Of a stretch of 64,000 bases of DNA, positions 18,603 to 28,887 are shown piece after piece. Numbering within the stretch: position 1 is the stretch's first letter; the number at the start of each line of letters is the position of its first letter. The position numbers and the translations under genes are program-made. The notes below the pieces were generated by a model, which saw only the letters and a program-made list of their open reading frames with translations, did no database searches and had not been told where the DNA came from. Source of the stretch: Oreohelix idahoensis (Eukaryota; Mollusca; Gastropoda; Stylommatophora; Oreohelicidae); assembly GCA_024509875.1 (NCBI GenBank), contig JAMPIV010008507.1, forward strand, positions 121,326 to 185,325, in the 5' to 3' direction.

Positions 18603-19212
18603 ATGGAAACTGTACCCAGGTACGATCTTATTACAGTAATGGGAGACCTAAATGCGAAAGTTGGAACACGCAATAATTATAACGAAAGAGTAATGGGGAA
18701 ATGCGGCAGTGAAACAGTAAATGAGAATGGGGACAAATTAATAAGCTCCTGCAGTATTAACAACCTGGTCATTGGAGGAACACTTTTTCAACACAAAGAA
18801 GTGCACAAGTTAACATGGGAATCACCAAACGGACGAGACAGAAACCAGATAGATCACATAATGATCAATGGCAGATGGAGACATGCACTACAAGACGTGA
18901 AAGTAAGAAGAGGCGCAGATGTGGGAAGTGATCATCACCTAGTAGTAGCAAGACTGAAGGTGAAACTCAGAGCTGCTGGACCAGTTGCAGTCAAACAGAA
19001 AAGATATAACATCACGAAACTTATGGACCCCCTCACCAGAAAAGCGTTCGTGGTCGACGTAAAGAGACGATATCAGATTACCAAAAGCCAGGAAAGAACA
19101 GAGACCGATGATGTCGACCAAAAATTCAACACCATCTCAACAATATATAAAGAAAGCAGCAAGTCATGCTTGGGATTCCAGGAAAGAAAGAGCCAAGACT
19201 GGATAACACCAG
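18603..19212 (+). pseudogene. LINE A endonuclease fragment
   Basis: The open frame carries the second half of an APE-type endonuclease. MGDLNAKVG holds a catalytic Asp, QIDHIMINGRWRHAL holds another, and GSDHHLVVAR is the terminal SDH motif. A basic linker (QKRYNITKL, DVKRRYQITK) follows. The first endonuclease motifs are absent because the copy is 5'-truncated at 18519. The frame is cut by the LTR-like insertion after DWITP. Confidence 0.8.
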
Positions 19213-19986
19213 TGTTGTGTAATGGCTATCACGGAGTGTTATATGTGTGTTGCAGTTGGGTTTAGGCTTGGTGAATATGTCTTCAATCGTGTTGATATTC
19301 AAGCGAATGTCGTAGGCTGGGTAAACGAATGGTTAGCATCATACTTTTAGCCTGAACACAGCCACACACTATCTTTAGCTCGTACAACAGTGTTAATGAA
19401 ATCAATGAGTTGGTGAAGACTGGTCCACATCCAAATTTATTGACAGTAGCTCCAACAATAATTCAGCATAATAATATCAGGCAGATTGCATTCAAAGGCA
19501 TTCATTAAGGTCCAATGTTGGTCCATCGTAGTAAAAAACATAAGAGACATAGGCCTACAGTTCATAAAATCTCAATTCTGGCCGTAAAAAAGACTAGCGA
19601 TCAGGTTCGGATACGACGTGAACGAAGTATGGCGGCAACTATAAATGTGCTGACGATCGAATATGATTACCTCAAAACTACAGTCACAATACTTCAATGG
19701 TGAAGCTGTAACTCTTGACTGCCCATAAATACATCTTAGCAATTCGTGGCGACCAATCTCCTTAAAAGCCACTGGAAGAATATCGAATAACGCATCCACA
19801 ACGGGAGCATAAAAATTGCACATCTAGTCAGGTCGATTGACATTAGAAAAAGGCACAGGAAACTGCCCGTTTGGCTGCGCATGAGCAGACGATACATACG
19901 GCACATAATTTATATATAGCTAATGCAGACAGCTGTATTTCAGCAAAGAATTGATATACGCCTGGGCGCAAAAGCCTTACACAACA
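19213..19986. mobile_element. LTR-like element (solo LTR?) with 5-bp TSD
   Basis: This 774-bp insert begins TGTTGTGTAA and ends TTACACAACA. It is flanked by ACCAG (19208-19212 and 19987-19991). Other LINE A copies show the uninterrupted sequence (for example near 42640). TG...CA ends plus a 5-bp TSD fit a solo LTR. A TIR DNA element is the alternative, because the terminal inverted repeat is 10 bp. It has no gag or pol coding. Confidence 0.75.
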
Positions 19987-20569
19987 ACCAGAAACGCTAA
20001 ACACCATAGCGAAGAGAAAGGAAATGAAAAGAAAGAAAACAAGCTAAGTCTCCCAGGTTAAAGGCAATATACAGTGAACAGTACAGTCAGCTGGACAAGG
20101 AAATAAAACGTCAAACCCGTGCTAACAAAAGGACATTTCTGGATGACGTTGCAAGGCAGGCAGAAGAGGTAGCACTGAGAAATGAACAAAGCACAGTTTA
20201 TAAAATAACTAAAACTATCAGTGGAAAACGAGGTGCAAACAACATAACGTTAGTAAGAGACAAGCAAGGAAATCTCATCACCACAGCACAGGGGCAGGAA
20301 ACAAGATGGGCAGAGCACTTCAGAGAAACACTGAATAAGGTACCACCAGAGACTCAGCTGAATGTTCCTGAGGCTGAAAGTGACTTAGACGTAAATACAG
20401 ACATTCAGCGAAAAGAAGAAATCATCACAGCTATCAAAAGGCTAAAAAATGGAAAAGCGCCTGGTCATGACAATCTAAATGCTGAGCTATTCAAGACAGA
20501 CCCTGAACTAGCAGAAGAACTATTAGAACCACTATTTGCACAAGTCTGGGAAACTGAGACAACACCAAC

Positions 20570-21318
20570 AGAGTGGAGTAAAGGAATAATTGTCAAATTG
20601 CCCAAGAAGGGCGACCTTGCAGACTGCAACAACTGGAGAGGAATTACCCTCCTCTCAGTTCCCAGCAAAATACTAGGCAGGATAATCATCCAGAGAATTT
20701 CAAAAGCAGTTGACCATAAACTGAGGAAAGAACAAGTGGGCTTCAGAAAGAACAGAAGATGTGCAGATCATATATTTACCCTCAGGAACATTATAGAGCA
20801 GTGCTCAGAATGGCAGAGACAGCTGTACATTAACTTTGTTGATTTTGAAAAGGCATTAGACAGCATACACAGGGACAGCCTATGGAAAATTCTGAGGGTT
20901 TATGGAATTCCCAGCCGCATTGTTTCCATCATAAAAAGCCTCTATTCTAACGTTACGTGCAGTGTTGGATTGAGTAATGTAACTTTCGAAGTGAAAACAG
21001 GGATGCCTCTTATCAACAACATTATTTTTGACAGCCATAGATTGGATGATGCGCCAGACAACAGAGGGCATTCCAAGAGAAATTAGATGGACAATATTTT
21101 CTACACTGGAAGACCTGGAATATGCAGATGTCATTGCACTACTCGCGCATTCACATCAACACACTCAAGACAAAACCGATAGACTGAATAAGTATGGCCT
21201 GCAGGTTGGCCTGAACATCGATCTGAAGAAGACAGAGGTCATGACACTAAATGTGGGCAATCCTGAGCCAATAACAGTAAGGAACCAGAAGTTAGAACAG
21301 ACACATTTACTTACCTAG
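20570..21318 (+). pseudogene. LINE A reverse transcriptase, broken
   Basis: The frame from LPKKGDLADCNNWRGITLLS through GFRKNRRCADHIFTLRNII and FVDFEKALDSIHRDSLWKIL gives RT motifs 1-4. A 10-bp deletion at about 21002 removes the VRQGCPLS box and shifts frame. The catalytic box follows in another frame as EYADVIALLAHS, where other copies have YADD; the second Asp is replaced by Val. Non-functional. Confidence 0.75.
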
Positions 21319-21939
21319 GATGCATAGTAACACCTGATGGCGGAACAAGCAAGTACATTAAGAACAGAATGAGTAAAGCGAGAACAGCCTTTGCTATTCT
21401 CAACAACATTTGGAAGTCTTCCCAGTACAGCACAAACACAAAATTAAGACTATGAGAGCTGTGTACTTTCTGTGCTTCTCTATGGTGCGGAATGTTGGAG
21501 AGCAACAGAGAAGGAAATGTCGAAACTGTCCTCCTTCCACACAATCTGCCTAAGGAAAATTCTCCAAATATTTTGGCCAAACACCATCAGCAACCAAGAA
21601 CTACTTATTCAGAGTAACCAGGAGGACATGCACACCATCATAGCTGGCTGGCGCTGTAGTTGGGTTGGCCACGTCCTCAGAAGGGACCCTGATACCATCA
21701 CAAGAACAGCTATGCTATGGACCCCTGAGGGAAAGCGAAAGAGAGGCCGACCAAAAACAACTTGGCGGAGAACTGTGGAAGCCGCGATGCAAAGAATGAA
21801 CCACAGTTGGGGCACTGTACGAAGGATGGCCGCCAACCGAGCAAGGTGGAATCAATTTGTTGCTGCTCTACAAGATGCCACCAGGCGTGATGGCCGCTGG
21901 CTGCTGTGGCGGTCATGGATCAAAGAAGATTTATCTATA

Positions 21940-22140
21940 GGATTGTGTAGTTCCTGGTGGTCTGAAGAGGCAAAGAAGTAAAAGGACTCATTAGATTTGT
22001 GGACAGGGACAAGGCACATTACAGTGCAGACAGACTCACTTTCAAAAGTGATGAAGCATTTTCCCCTTTGTACTCTTCCCCCCTCCAAAGATAATTTATT
22101 TAATAAAGAAAACATGAAGACAAGACATAAATGAGTTTCT
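21940..22140. other. spacer between LINE A and LINE D
   Basis: No family signature. A short open extension of the LINE frame (21929-21981) is read-through into the flank. AATAAAG occurs near 22103. Confidence 0.4.
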
Positions 22141-23262
22141 TACAGAACTGCTGGGATAAAAACTGGAGTGCAACAGGAATGCTTCTTCTCACCATTTCTC
22201 TTCCTATTGGCTATAGATTAGGTTATGAAAACATCGACCTCAGCCAATAGAAATGGAATCCAGTGGACTCCTAAACAAACAGATTTGACGATCTCGATTT
22301 TGCCAAAGACCTGGCTCTTCTGTCCCATAACCATAGTCGTATGCAAGACAAAATGAAAATACTCTAAGATATCACAGCGATCGGGTTTGAAAATACATAG
22401 GAAAACAAAGATAATGAGAATAAATGTGGGAAATGATGATATAAAAGGCTAGAGAAGATTTCATATAGAGATCACAAGAAATCAAGTCCAACACAAAAAT
22501 CAGAATCTTCAATTTCAAACGTCAAGTCTGAATTGTATGGCTCTGAAACATGGAGAACAACCAAAAAAAAAGCTACAGACCTCCATAAATGGGTGCTTGT
22601 GTAGAAAAGAAGGATTGAAATGGTATAACAAGGTCACTGATGTGGAACTAAGACGCGTCAAAAGTGAGGAATGCAGTTAGCGACCCATAGCTAGACTGCT
22701 TGCGTCAAGATCAGCGAACCAGAGCTGACCAAGACCCTACTCCACCTCCAAGTAGTGGTCCTGGAAACAGGCTGCATCACTGCAGTCTGGCTGAGTGAGT
22801 AGGGATCGAAGAGGGAAGGCAAACCAGGTCCTAAAAAATGCCATGCCGAAGTCAGATGTGTCAGGCCGAAAGGCGCAGATATCGCAGCTTTTCTGTAAAC
22901 GGCGACACAACGCAACCAACGTCCTTTTCAGGACGAACGCACAAGAAGAAGAAGAAGAACTGATGACAGAAACCAGATGAGAAGAAGACACTGGAGATAG
23001 ATAGGGCACACACGTTAAGGAAACATGTTGATAGCATTACCAGGCAGTCCTTGTTCTAGAATCCCCAGGGCAAGAAATATAGAGGGAGACCAAGGAATAC
23101 ACGGAGAAGAGAACTGAAGACTGACATAAAGGGGATGAAGAAGACACAGACCTTGAGCTGATGGCACGTGACAGGAAGACTGGACATAAGTTTGTTGATG
23201 GCGTATGCTTATTGGAGATGTGAAGGATGATGATGATGAATTGAACTGAAAAGTGAAGAAAA
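22141..23262 (+). mobile_element. LINE D copy 2, decayed, with nested short retroposon
   Basis: Frames with many stops match LINE D copy 3 (34130-35100): PIGYRLGYENIDLSQ-like, FDDLDFAKDLALLSHNHSRM (catalytic FADD decayed to FAKD), then EGLKWYNKVTDVEL. After an insert (22650-22956) the C-terminus continues to about 23240 with a (GAT)n-like end. Confidence 0.65.
22650..22956 (+). mobile_element. short (AAG)n-tailed retroposon in LINE D
   Basis: It is flanked by GAACT (22645-22649 and 22957-22961). LINE D copy 3 shows the intact site (GTGGAACTGATGAC near 34797). The body matches 10201-10458 but is longer at its 5' end. It finishes with AAGAAGAAGAAGAAGAA, the same tail type as LINE A. Confidence 0.7.
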
Positions 23263-23394
23263 ATAATAGCAACAATAACAAAACTATAAAAGTTGAGAGA
23301 AAAACATGGATGAAGATGAGAATGTAAACGAATGAACTAATTACAACTTAATTGCACGTACAAGGGCAGGGTCAATGCTGAATAGAGTGAGGAA
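23263..23394. other. spacer
   Basis: A-rich sequence without a recognised feature. Confidence 0.4.
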
Positions 23395-23640
23395 TACATG
23401 ACAACAACCTCCAGCATGAGAATGGAGGTGGAGGTTAGAGAACGTGACTTGCAATATATGAATCAACACGACTCAGATTGCTGGAATTTGGCATGAATTG
23501 TAAGACTAACAGGGATGGACGTATAAAAGAATGCATCTGGTGTATACAACAAGTGCGCTATAACAACTAGCAATCATATTCTTCGACATTCGAGCACCTG
23601 TGGATTTGCCCTGAGTGCAGTGATGTCAATTCATTGCTAT
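23395..23640 (+). mobile_element. LINE B fragment, internally deleted, plus strand
   Basis: The frame begins TTSSMRMEVEV (RNase H second motif) and then jumps to the C-terminal RLTGMDV...SGVYNKC segment and the 3' end. It abuts a minus-strand LINE B copy tail to tail. Confidence 0.55.
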
Positions 23641-24372
23641 TGTTAATCAGAATCGACCTCCCTGCATTCCGATCAAACCCTTAGGTGTTCAGTCTCCCTC
23701 AGCAAATGTAGAAAAGTATGAATGCTAATTGTACCTGTAGCACGCTGGTTGTACATACGACAGATGCATCCTCTCTCACGTCCATCTCTGCTAGTCTCAC
23801 GTTTGATGCCAAACTCCAACAGTCTTGTTGATTCATCCAATGCAGTGTCATTATCTAGCAGGCGATCATTAATTGCCGTTAGTATCTCTCCCTTATCCAT
23901 GTCCAGTGGCCCCACTATGGGTGCTCTCGAGGCCAGTCTGTCAGCTCTCTCATTGCTACGTGCCCCTGCAGGACAGTAGGTAGATCCACACCAGTTCTTG
24001 AGGATTCTATTGATGTTTTCAATTCCTGCCGCAGCCATCCGTTCTGAACTTTCTGAAGCATGGCTTGAGAGTCTGACAATATAACTGCCCTGGTTTCAGA
24101 CAGCCACCTCAGTGCTGCAGTAACTGCCTCCACCTCCATTCTCATGCTGGAAGTTGTTGTCATGTAGGCTTCACTCTGTTCAGCAACAGCCCTGCCTTTT
24201 ATTTTCACAGAGAAGCCCCATCCTGATTTCTCACCACGCTCTACAGATCCATCAGTGAACACAATGGTGTCATCATCCCCAGCATGATCACATATCAGCT
24301 GATTAATCTCAAACTCTGCTTTTCCATTGCCCCAAGATCACTCTCTGCCAAGGCTAAAGATGACCTGCTGTT
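23641..24372 (-). mobile_element. LINE B copy with best-preserved RNase H
   Basis: On the minus strand the RNase H domain shows FTDGSVERGEKSGWGF, MRMEVEAVTAALRWL, LSDSQAML and, after a frame change, NERADRLAS. All four acidic positions of a retroelement RNase H are visible. The C-terminus (GRERGCICRMYNQ) and the 3' end follow. Upstream RT is missing. Confidence 0.72.
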
Positions 24373-24660
24373 CTCCCCTGGTGTTGATTCAGATCATCAA
24401 TAACTGCCAAATTGACAGAAATATCAGTGACTTCCAAACAATCGCATCCTTTGACTACTGAAACACGATTATATGTCAACTTGCGTGTGCTTAAAGGGAG
24501 CAGTGTCGAGCCAAACGATGTACTGGTCAATGTGTTTTGCCATTTTTAAAACAAATATCTCGATTTCAACCATATTGTGACACCGTAATCTTGCTCGCAT
24601 CTATCTGGTATTGTATAACCAAAAATACAGTAACTGTTACATTGAAAATCCACATACATC
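24373..24660. other. spacer
   Basis: No coding signal or repeat match was recognised. Confidence 0.4.
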
Positions 24661-24665
24661 AAAAA

Positions 24666-24750
24666 GCTTTGGTGGTTCAGTGATTAGAATTGTTGCCTTC
24701 CAAACAAACTTGTTGGGTTCGATTTCCAGTAGAAGTACACTTTAAAATAC
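24666..24750 (+). mobile_element. tRNA-like SINE head
   Basis: GGTGGTTCAGTGATTAGAAT resembles an A-box region and GGGTTCGATTTCC is a good B box about 35 bp downstream. The folded tRNA would be imperfect, so this is more likely a SINE remnant than a functional tRNA gene. Confidence 0.5.
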
Positions 24751-24929
24751 AAAATAATTATCTCTTCAGTTTATGTAAGTGTGTTTTTGTTAATTATGGT
24801 TTCCAAGTGTCTGTGACTGTTGACATGCTTATTTCCTTGGTGCAATGTGAAAGGGCAGTGACTAAATCATACACCATAGTTCATTACTGTCACTATTTGA
24901 CCGGTTACTTGCTAATTAAAAAAATAATA

Positions 24930-25242
24930 TTACGCCTGGTGGCGTCTTGTAGGGCAACAACAAATTGATTCCACTTTGCTCGGTTGGTGGCCATCCTTCG
25001 TACAGTGCCCGAACTCTGGTTCATTCTTTGCATCTCAGCCTCCACAGTCCTCCGCCAAGTTGTTTTTGGTCAGCCTCTCTTTCGTTTTCCTTCAGGGGTC
25101 CATAGCATAGCTGTTCTTGTGATGGCATTGGGGTCTCTTCTGAGGACATGGCCAAACCAACTCCAGCGTCTGCCAGTAATGATGGTGTGCATGTCCTCTT
25201 ACTTGCTCCAAGTAAGCAGATCTTGGTTGGTGATGGTATTAC
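24930..25242 (-). mobile_element. LINE A copy 3, 3' fragment
   Basis: The minus strand gives the LINE A C-terminus (the [19 protein letters not shown] block, GKRKRG-P-TTWRRTVEAEMQ). It is truncated at both ends, and the (AAG)n tail is missing. No clear TSD was found. Confidence 0.72.
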
Positions 25243-25284
25243 TATTATTAATAATCTACATTAACATAGTTGACAAAAATTACT

Positions 25285-25370
25285 TATAAAGGACAGCCGG
25301 TAGCTTGGCGGTAAGACGGTAGCTTTCCCTACAGTCCCTTGTCATATCCAAGCGGAGATTAAATCAGTTA
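25285..25370 (+). mobile_element. possible tRNA-like SINE remnant
   Basis: TAGCTTGGCGGTAAGACGG resembles an A-box region; the B box is degenerate. Weak evidence only. Confidence 0.25.
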
Positions 25371-25384
25371 TATGTTTTAGCTTT

Positions 25385-25990
25385 AACAAATAGTTCAAAA
25401 ATATGAAGAAAATGTTCTGGGTTGTTACTTCAACCACCTTCCTCAGATACCTCACTTCTGAGGTTTGGATCTGGCTTTTGTGGGTAGTAGTCATTGCCCA
25501 TGACTCGCATCCATATGTCAAGACTGGGACATAGGTGGAGCGGTATACAGCCATCTTCGTTTTCTTACCAACCTCTCTCTTGCTGAGGCCTGAAAAAGTC
25601 TCCCAGCTGCTGCTTTTCGAGTGGCCAACTTTTCTTTGATGCCTCCCTTTCGGTCTATAATAGCACCAAAATATTTAAAGTGGTCGACCTGTTCTCCCAG
25701 CTTAATCTGATGTCTTCTTTCTTCTCGTGATATCACCATGGATTTTGTTTTAGAGCTGCTTACGACCATCCCTCTCTTCTCCAACTCTTCCTTCCAGACT
25801 TGCAGGTTGGATTGGAGATGTGCCTCTGATTTAGCAATCAGGGCAACATCACCAGCAAATGCCAGCTCTGAAATACAGACTTGTCTCATCTTCCAGTAGG
25901 CCTACCCCACTGAATACTTTCTTGTTCTCTCCTTACATGCCTTGATAACATCGTCCATGAAGAGTATGAAAAGATAAGGTGACAAGATAT
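25385..25990 (-). mobile_element. LINE E copy 1, RT C-terminal half
   Basis: The minus strand reads SPYLFILFMDDVIKACKERT, then LAFAGDVALIAKSEAHLQSN (catalytic box decayed, AGDV), then SREERRHQIKLGEQVDHFKY and VPVLTYGCESWAMTT. A frame change lies near 25530. No endonuclease is present. The family recurs at 60606-61390. Confidence 0.7.
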
Positions 25991-26164
25991 CACAGGATAA
26001 ATTATTTACATCTTATATAATTAAATTATTTAAACCTTATATAATTAAATTATTCAACCTTGTATATAATTAAATTATTCAACCTTGTATATAATTAAAT
26101 TATTCAACCTTGTATATAATTAAATTATTCAACCTTATATATAATTAAATTATTCAACCTTGTA
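25991..26164. repeat. 24-25-bp AT-rich tandem repeat
   Basis: About seven units of ATAATTAAATTATTCAACCT then TGTAT. It separates LINE E from a LINE B fragment. Confidence 0.88.
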
Positions 26165-26478
26165 TATACGGATTTCTCACCCCGCACGTTCAGACCCATC
26201 AGTGTACACAATGGCGTCATCATCACAAGCATGATCACTTATCAGCTGATTAATCTCCAGCTCTGCTTTTCCATTGCCCCAAGATCTGCACTCTCTGCCA
26301 AGGCTAATGATGACCTGCTGGTAGTTTATCCAGTTCTCCCCTGACTTACTCAACTCTTCCTCTCTGGATACATTTTCAACCCTGGTCACCTGACCAGTTG
26401 TGGCCTCTGCCTGTGCCACCATGACATCCCCCTTTTGCTTCTAGCTCCTTTGATGTCAGCTACGCTTGCATGTAGTGG
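26165..26478 (-). mobile_element. LINE B middle fragment
   Basis: The minus strand reads MVAQAEATTGQVTRVENVSR, ENWINYQQVI, GKAELEINQLISDH, then VYTDGSERAG at the start of RNase H. It is truncated on both sides. Confidence 0.65.
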
Positions 26479-26479
26479 G

Positions 26480-27480
26480 TGTACTTTGGCGGTGGTTACC
26501 CGAAGAAAGGTGATCTATCAGACTGTAATAACTGGCGTGGTATATCTCTATTATCAGTACCTGGAAAATTATTATGTTGCATGATGTTAGAAAGACTTAA
26601 ATTGCATGCTGACGAAAAGATCAGAGAAGAACAAGCGGGTTTCAGGCCGAAACGATCATGTATTGATCAAATATTCACACTAAGAACAATTATAGAAGAA
26701 TCAGTGGAAAGGCAATCGCCACTATCACCTTCGTCGATTTTCAAAAAGCCTTTGATAGTCTACACCGCCCATCATTGTGGAAGATACTTACAATCTATGG
26801 TTTTCCAACAAAATATGTGAATATAATCAAAGCGCTATATGACAATGCAAGATGTTGTGTTAGAACAAATAAAGGGAATACAGAATGGTTTACAGAAGAA
26901 ACAGGGGTGAAACAAGGCTGTATTATGTCACCACTACTTTTTGGAATAGCTATTGATTGGGTTATGAGAAACTATACCCACAATGAACAATTAGGTATAA
27001 AATGGACAAATGGAAAATTCCTGGGGGAATCTGGATTTCGCAGATGATGTAGCATTCTTAAGTTCAACACCAAGACAATCCCAAGAAGCAATAAATAATT
27101 TGTGTCATCTCTCGGTTAAAATAGGTCTCCAAATAAATGCCTCTAAAACTAAAGCTATGAACTTTTCTAAAGAGACCTTTGATATCATCTTGAACGGGGA
27201 AAAACTACAGAAAGTTGAAAGTTTCAATTATTTAGGCAGTAAAATGACTCAGGATGGTGACACAACAAGAGAAATTCATACTAGAATTGCTTTGGCAGCT
27301 AGCGCCTTCAATAGATTATCTAACATTTGGAAATTACGATCATTGAATATATATACCAAGCTTCGTCTGTTTAAAAGAGAAGGAAGAACGTTGGGCCTAA
27401 ATAATGTGCAAGAGCTAAGAGGAGTGGCGTCACAACGAACAACCTGGAGAGCACTGGTTTCTGCCTTATGCGCCGTGTTT
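26480..27480 (+). mobile_element. LINE F copy, RT domain, frameshifted
   Basis: Motifs in order: GDLSDCNNWRGISLLSVPGK, EEQAGFRPKRSCIDQIFTLR, a frame change at about 26720-26775, MWKILTIYGFPTKYVNIIKA, VKQGCIMSPLLFGIAIDWVM, a second frame change near 27020, then LDFADDVAFLSSTPRQSQEA (FADD intact), and the FNYLGSKMTQDG thumb region. The 5' endonuclease and 3' end are missing. Two or more frameshifts inactivate it. Confidence 0.78.
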
Positions 27481-27489
27481 GGTGCTTGA

Positions 27490-27983
27490 AGAATTTATTA
27501 TTATTATTTACCCGCATATCGGCTTTTGCCTGAGCCATCGCATGTCTGGATCTAATCGACAGCAACCCGCTTCCAATTTGTTTCACACATTCCCATAACC
27601 TCGATTTTATATTCCCTCATTTCTGCTGCTACTTGTACCACTTTCCCTTGTTCGTTTAATGTCCGAACATTCCAGGTGCCAAATCTGGAAATTCTCCTAG
27701 AAGAAAGAAGGTTAGTCAGTAACACAGACTCCTTTCGGCTTTCTCTGTGTTGCATCATACGCCTCCCTGCGAGAGGACCTTCCCCTGTCTTGGATGACTG
27801 TGTTTTATTTTCATTATTTGACTTGTCCATGTTTGTTGACGTTTTTTGTGGTTTAAATTTTTTACAGGATGAGGTAACCAGCCCCATGCCCAATTCTCCT
27901 TAGTCGCTTTCTACGACATGCATGACAGGGAACAGTGTTACTATTCTTTGCTCCCCTTTCGGGCCCCGGTAACACACGGGTGA
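27490..27983 (-). mobile_element. LINE 5' region: leader plus endonuclease N-terminus
   Basis: From 27983 leftwards on the minus strand there is a GC-richer leader (shared with 1-82). An open frame (27552-27893) with RFGTWNVRTLNEQGKVVQVA then EMREYKIEVMGMCETNWK follows, the first APE endonuclease motif. The frame ends at a short LINE B-like scrap (27490-27570). Everything downstream is lost. Confidence 0.65.
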
Positions 27984-28225
27984 TATATATTTATATGTGT
28001 GTGTGTGTGTTTGTGTGGAGAAATGAGGAAGCTTACTAAGAAATTACCACGTTCCTATCTCAAGATGTTCACAAATATAGTGTATTTTGGTATCGGGATT
28101 TTTAATTAGGAATGCAGAAAAAGTACTTTTGATCCCGGGGACGCCGCGATTTTAAATTCCGGCTGGAGAGGTCTAATCTGACGTTTGACTAATTTGAACA
28201 GTCTTTTACTTTCCCACAGTCGCTG
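27984..28225. other. spacer with TG microsatellite
   Basis: A short (TG)n run near 27998-28014. No coding signal. Confidence 0.45.
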
Positions 28226-28422
28226 AAAGATCTACCAAAATAATCGCCAAAGATCTACCAAAATAATCACCAAAGATCTACCAAAATAATCACCAAAGAT
28301 CTACCAAAATAATCACCAAAGATCTACCAAAATAATCACCAAATATCTACCAAAATAATCACCAAAGATCTACCAAAATAATCACCAAAGATCTACCAAA
28401 TAATCGCCAAACATCTACCGGT
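28226..28422. repeat. 23-bp tandem repeat, about 8 units
   Basis: The unit is GATCTACCAAAATAATCACC then AAA. It adjoins a hAT-like terminus, so it may be the subterminal repeat of a hAT MITE. Confidence 0.88.
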
Positions 28423-28452
28423 AGATCTGGATCTACCAGTTGTCGACCCCTG
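28423..28452 (-). mobile_element. hAT-like terminal inverted repeat, one end
   Basis: Read from 28452 on the minus strand it starts CAGGGGTCGACAACTGGTAG, a typical hAT terminus. No partner end was found in the 300 bp to the left. The sequence to the right is a hAT transposase fragment. Confidence 0.5.
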
Positions 28453-28468
28453 GCTTAGGGCCTCACCT

Positions 28469-28690
28469 TTGACAAAATTGAAACTGATTTTAAAAAATTT
28501 CCGCTCAACAATGAGTCAAACGTGTTTGACAAATCTGGCTTTATTGTCTACTGAAGATCAATTTGCAAAGAAAATGAATTTTCATGAGGTCATAAATCAG
28601 TCTGCAGACATGAAGGCTGAAATGCAGTTTGTGAATGTTGTCCAGAAACGTCTAAAGAAGAGGCTGAAAGTGATGCTTTATCTCCTCAGC
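28469..28690 (+). pseudogene. hAT (ZMYM1-like) transposase C-terminal fragment
   Basis: The open frame reads LKLILKNFRSTMSQTCLTNL, ALLSTEDQFAKKMNFHEVIN. This is the C-terminal segment of hAT transposases often annotated as zinc-finger MYM-type 1-like (K-x-x-L-R-S-TM-Q-x-RL-x-LALLSIE). It runs into a (TG)n microsatellite. The remaining domains are absent. Confidence 0.6.
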
Positions 28691-28885
28691 GTGTGTGTGT
28701 GTGTGTGTATTTTTTTGCAAATGAAGTGTAGTATTACGTGTTCACTGAATTTTGAAAGTAATGCAATTTTTTTAAAAATTACAATTTTTTTGTGTTTTTT
28801 GTTTTGTTTTATATTAATGAAGAAAAATATCCTGTTCAACCTCTGATGGGTTATAATTGGGATATATAATGTTTTCAATTCCAAA
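28691..28885 (-). repeat. repeat R, part left of mariner 2
   Basis: From about 28800 the sequence is the reverse complement of the repeat R units at 33200-33300 and 33500-33595 (CAACCTCTGATGGGTTATAA, ATATAATGTTTTCAATTCCA). It continues beyond the mariner at 30071. Confidence 0.7.
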
Positions 28886-28887
28886 TA

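Larger units (their letters stand above)
18519..21928 (+). mobile_element. LINE A copy 2 with 11-bp TSD and nested LTR-like insert
   Basis: It is flanked by ATTTATCTATA (18508-18518 and 21929-21939). From 5' it encodes part of the APE endonuclease (MGDLNAKV, QIDHIMIN, SDHHLVVA; 18603-19210), the linker (about 20000-20560), the RT (20570-21300) and the C-terminus (21472-21910) with the GKRKRGRPKTTW block. A 774-bp element (19213-19986) splits the linker. A 10-bp loss near 21002 and other frameshifts break the RT. It belongs to the SR2/RTE-like group by its endonuclease. Confidence 0.85.

Noticed and set aside
24666..24750. Functional tRNA gene
   Set aside because: The A and B boxes are present, but the acceptor and anticodon stems do not pair well. 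SINE head is the simpler reading. The same applies to 35108-35178, 63380-63450 and 1625-1699.
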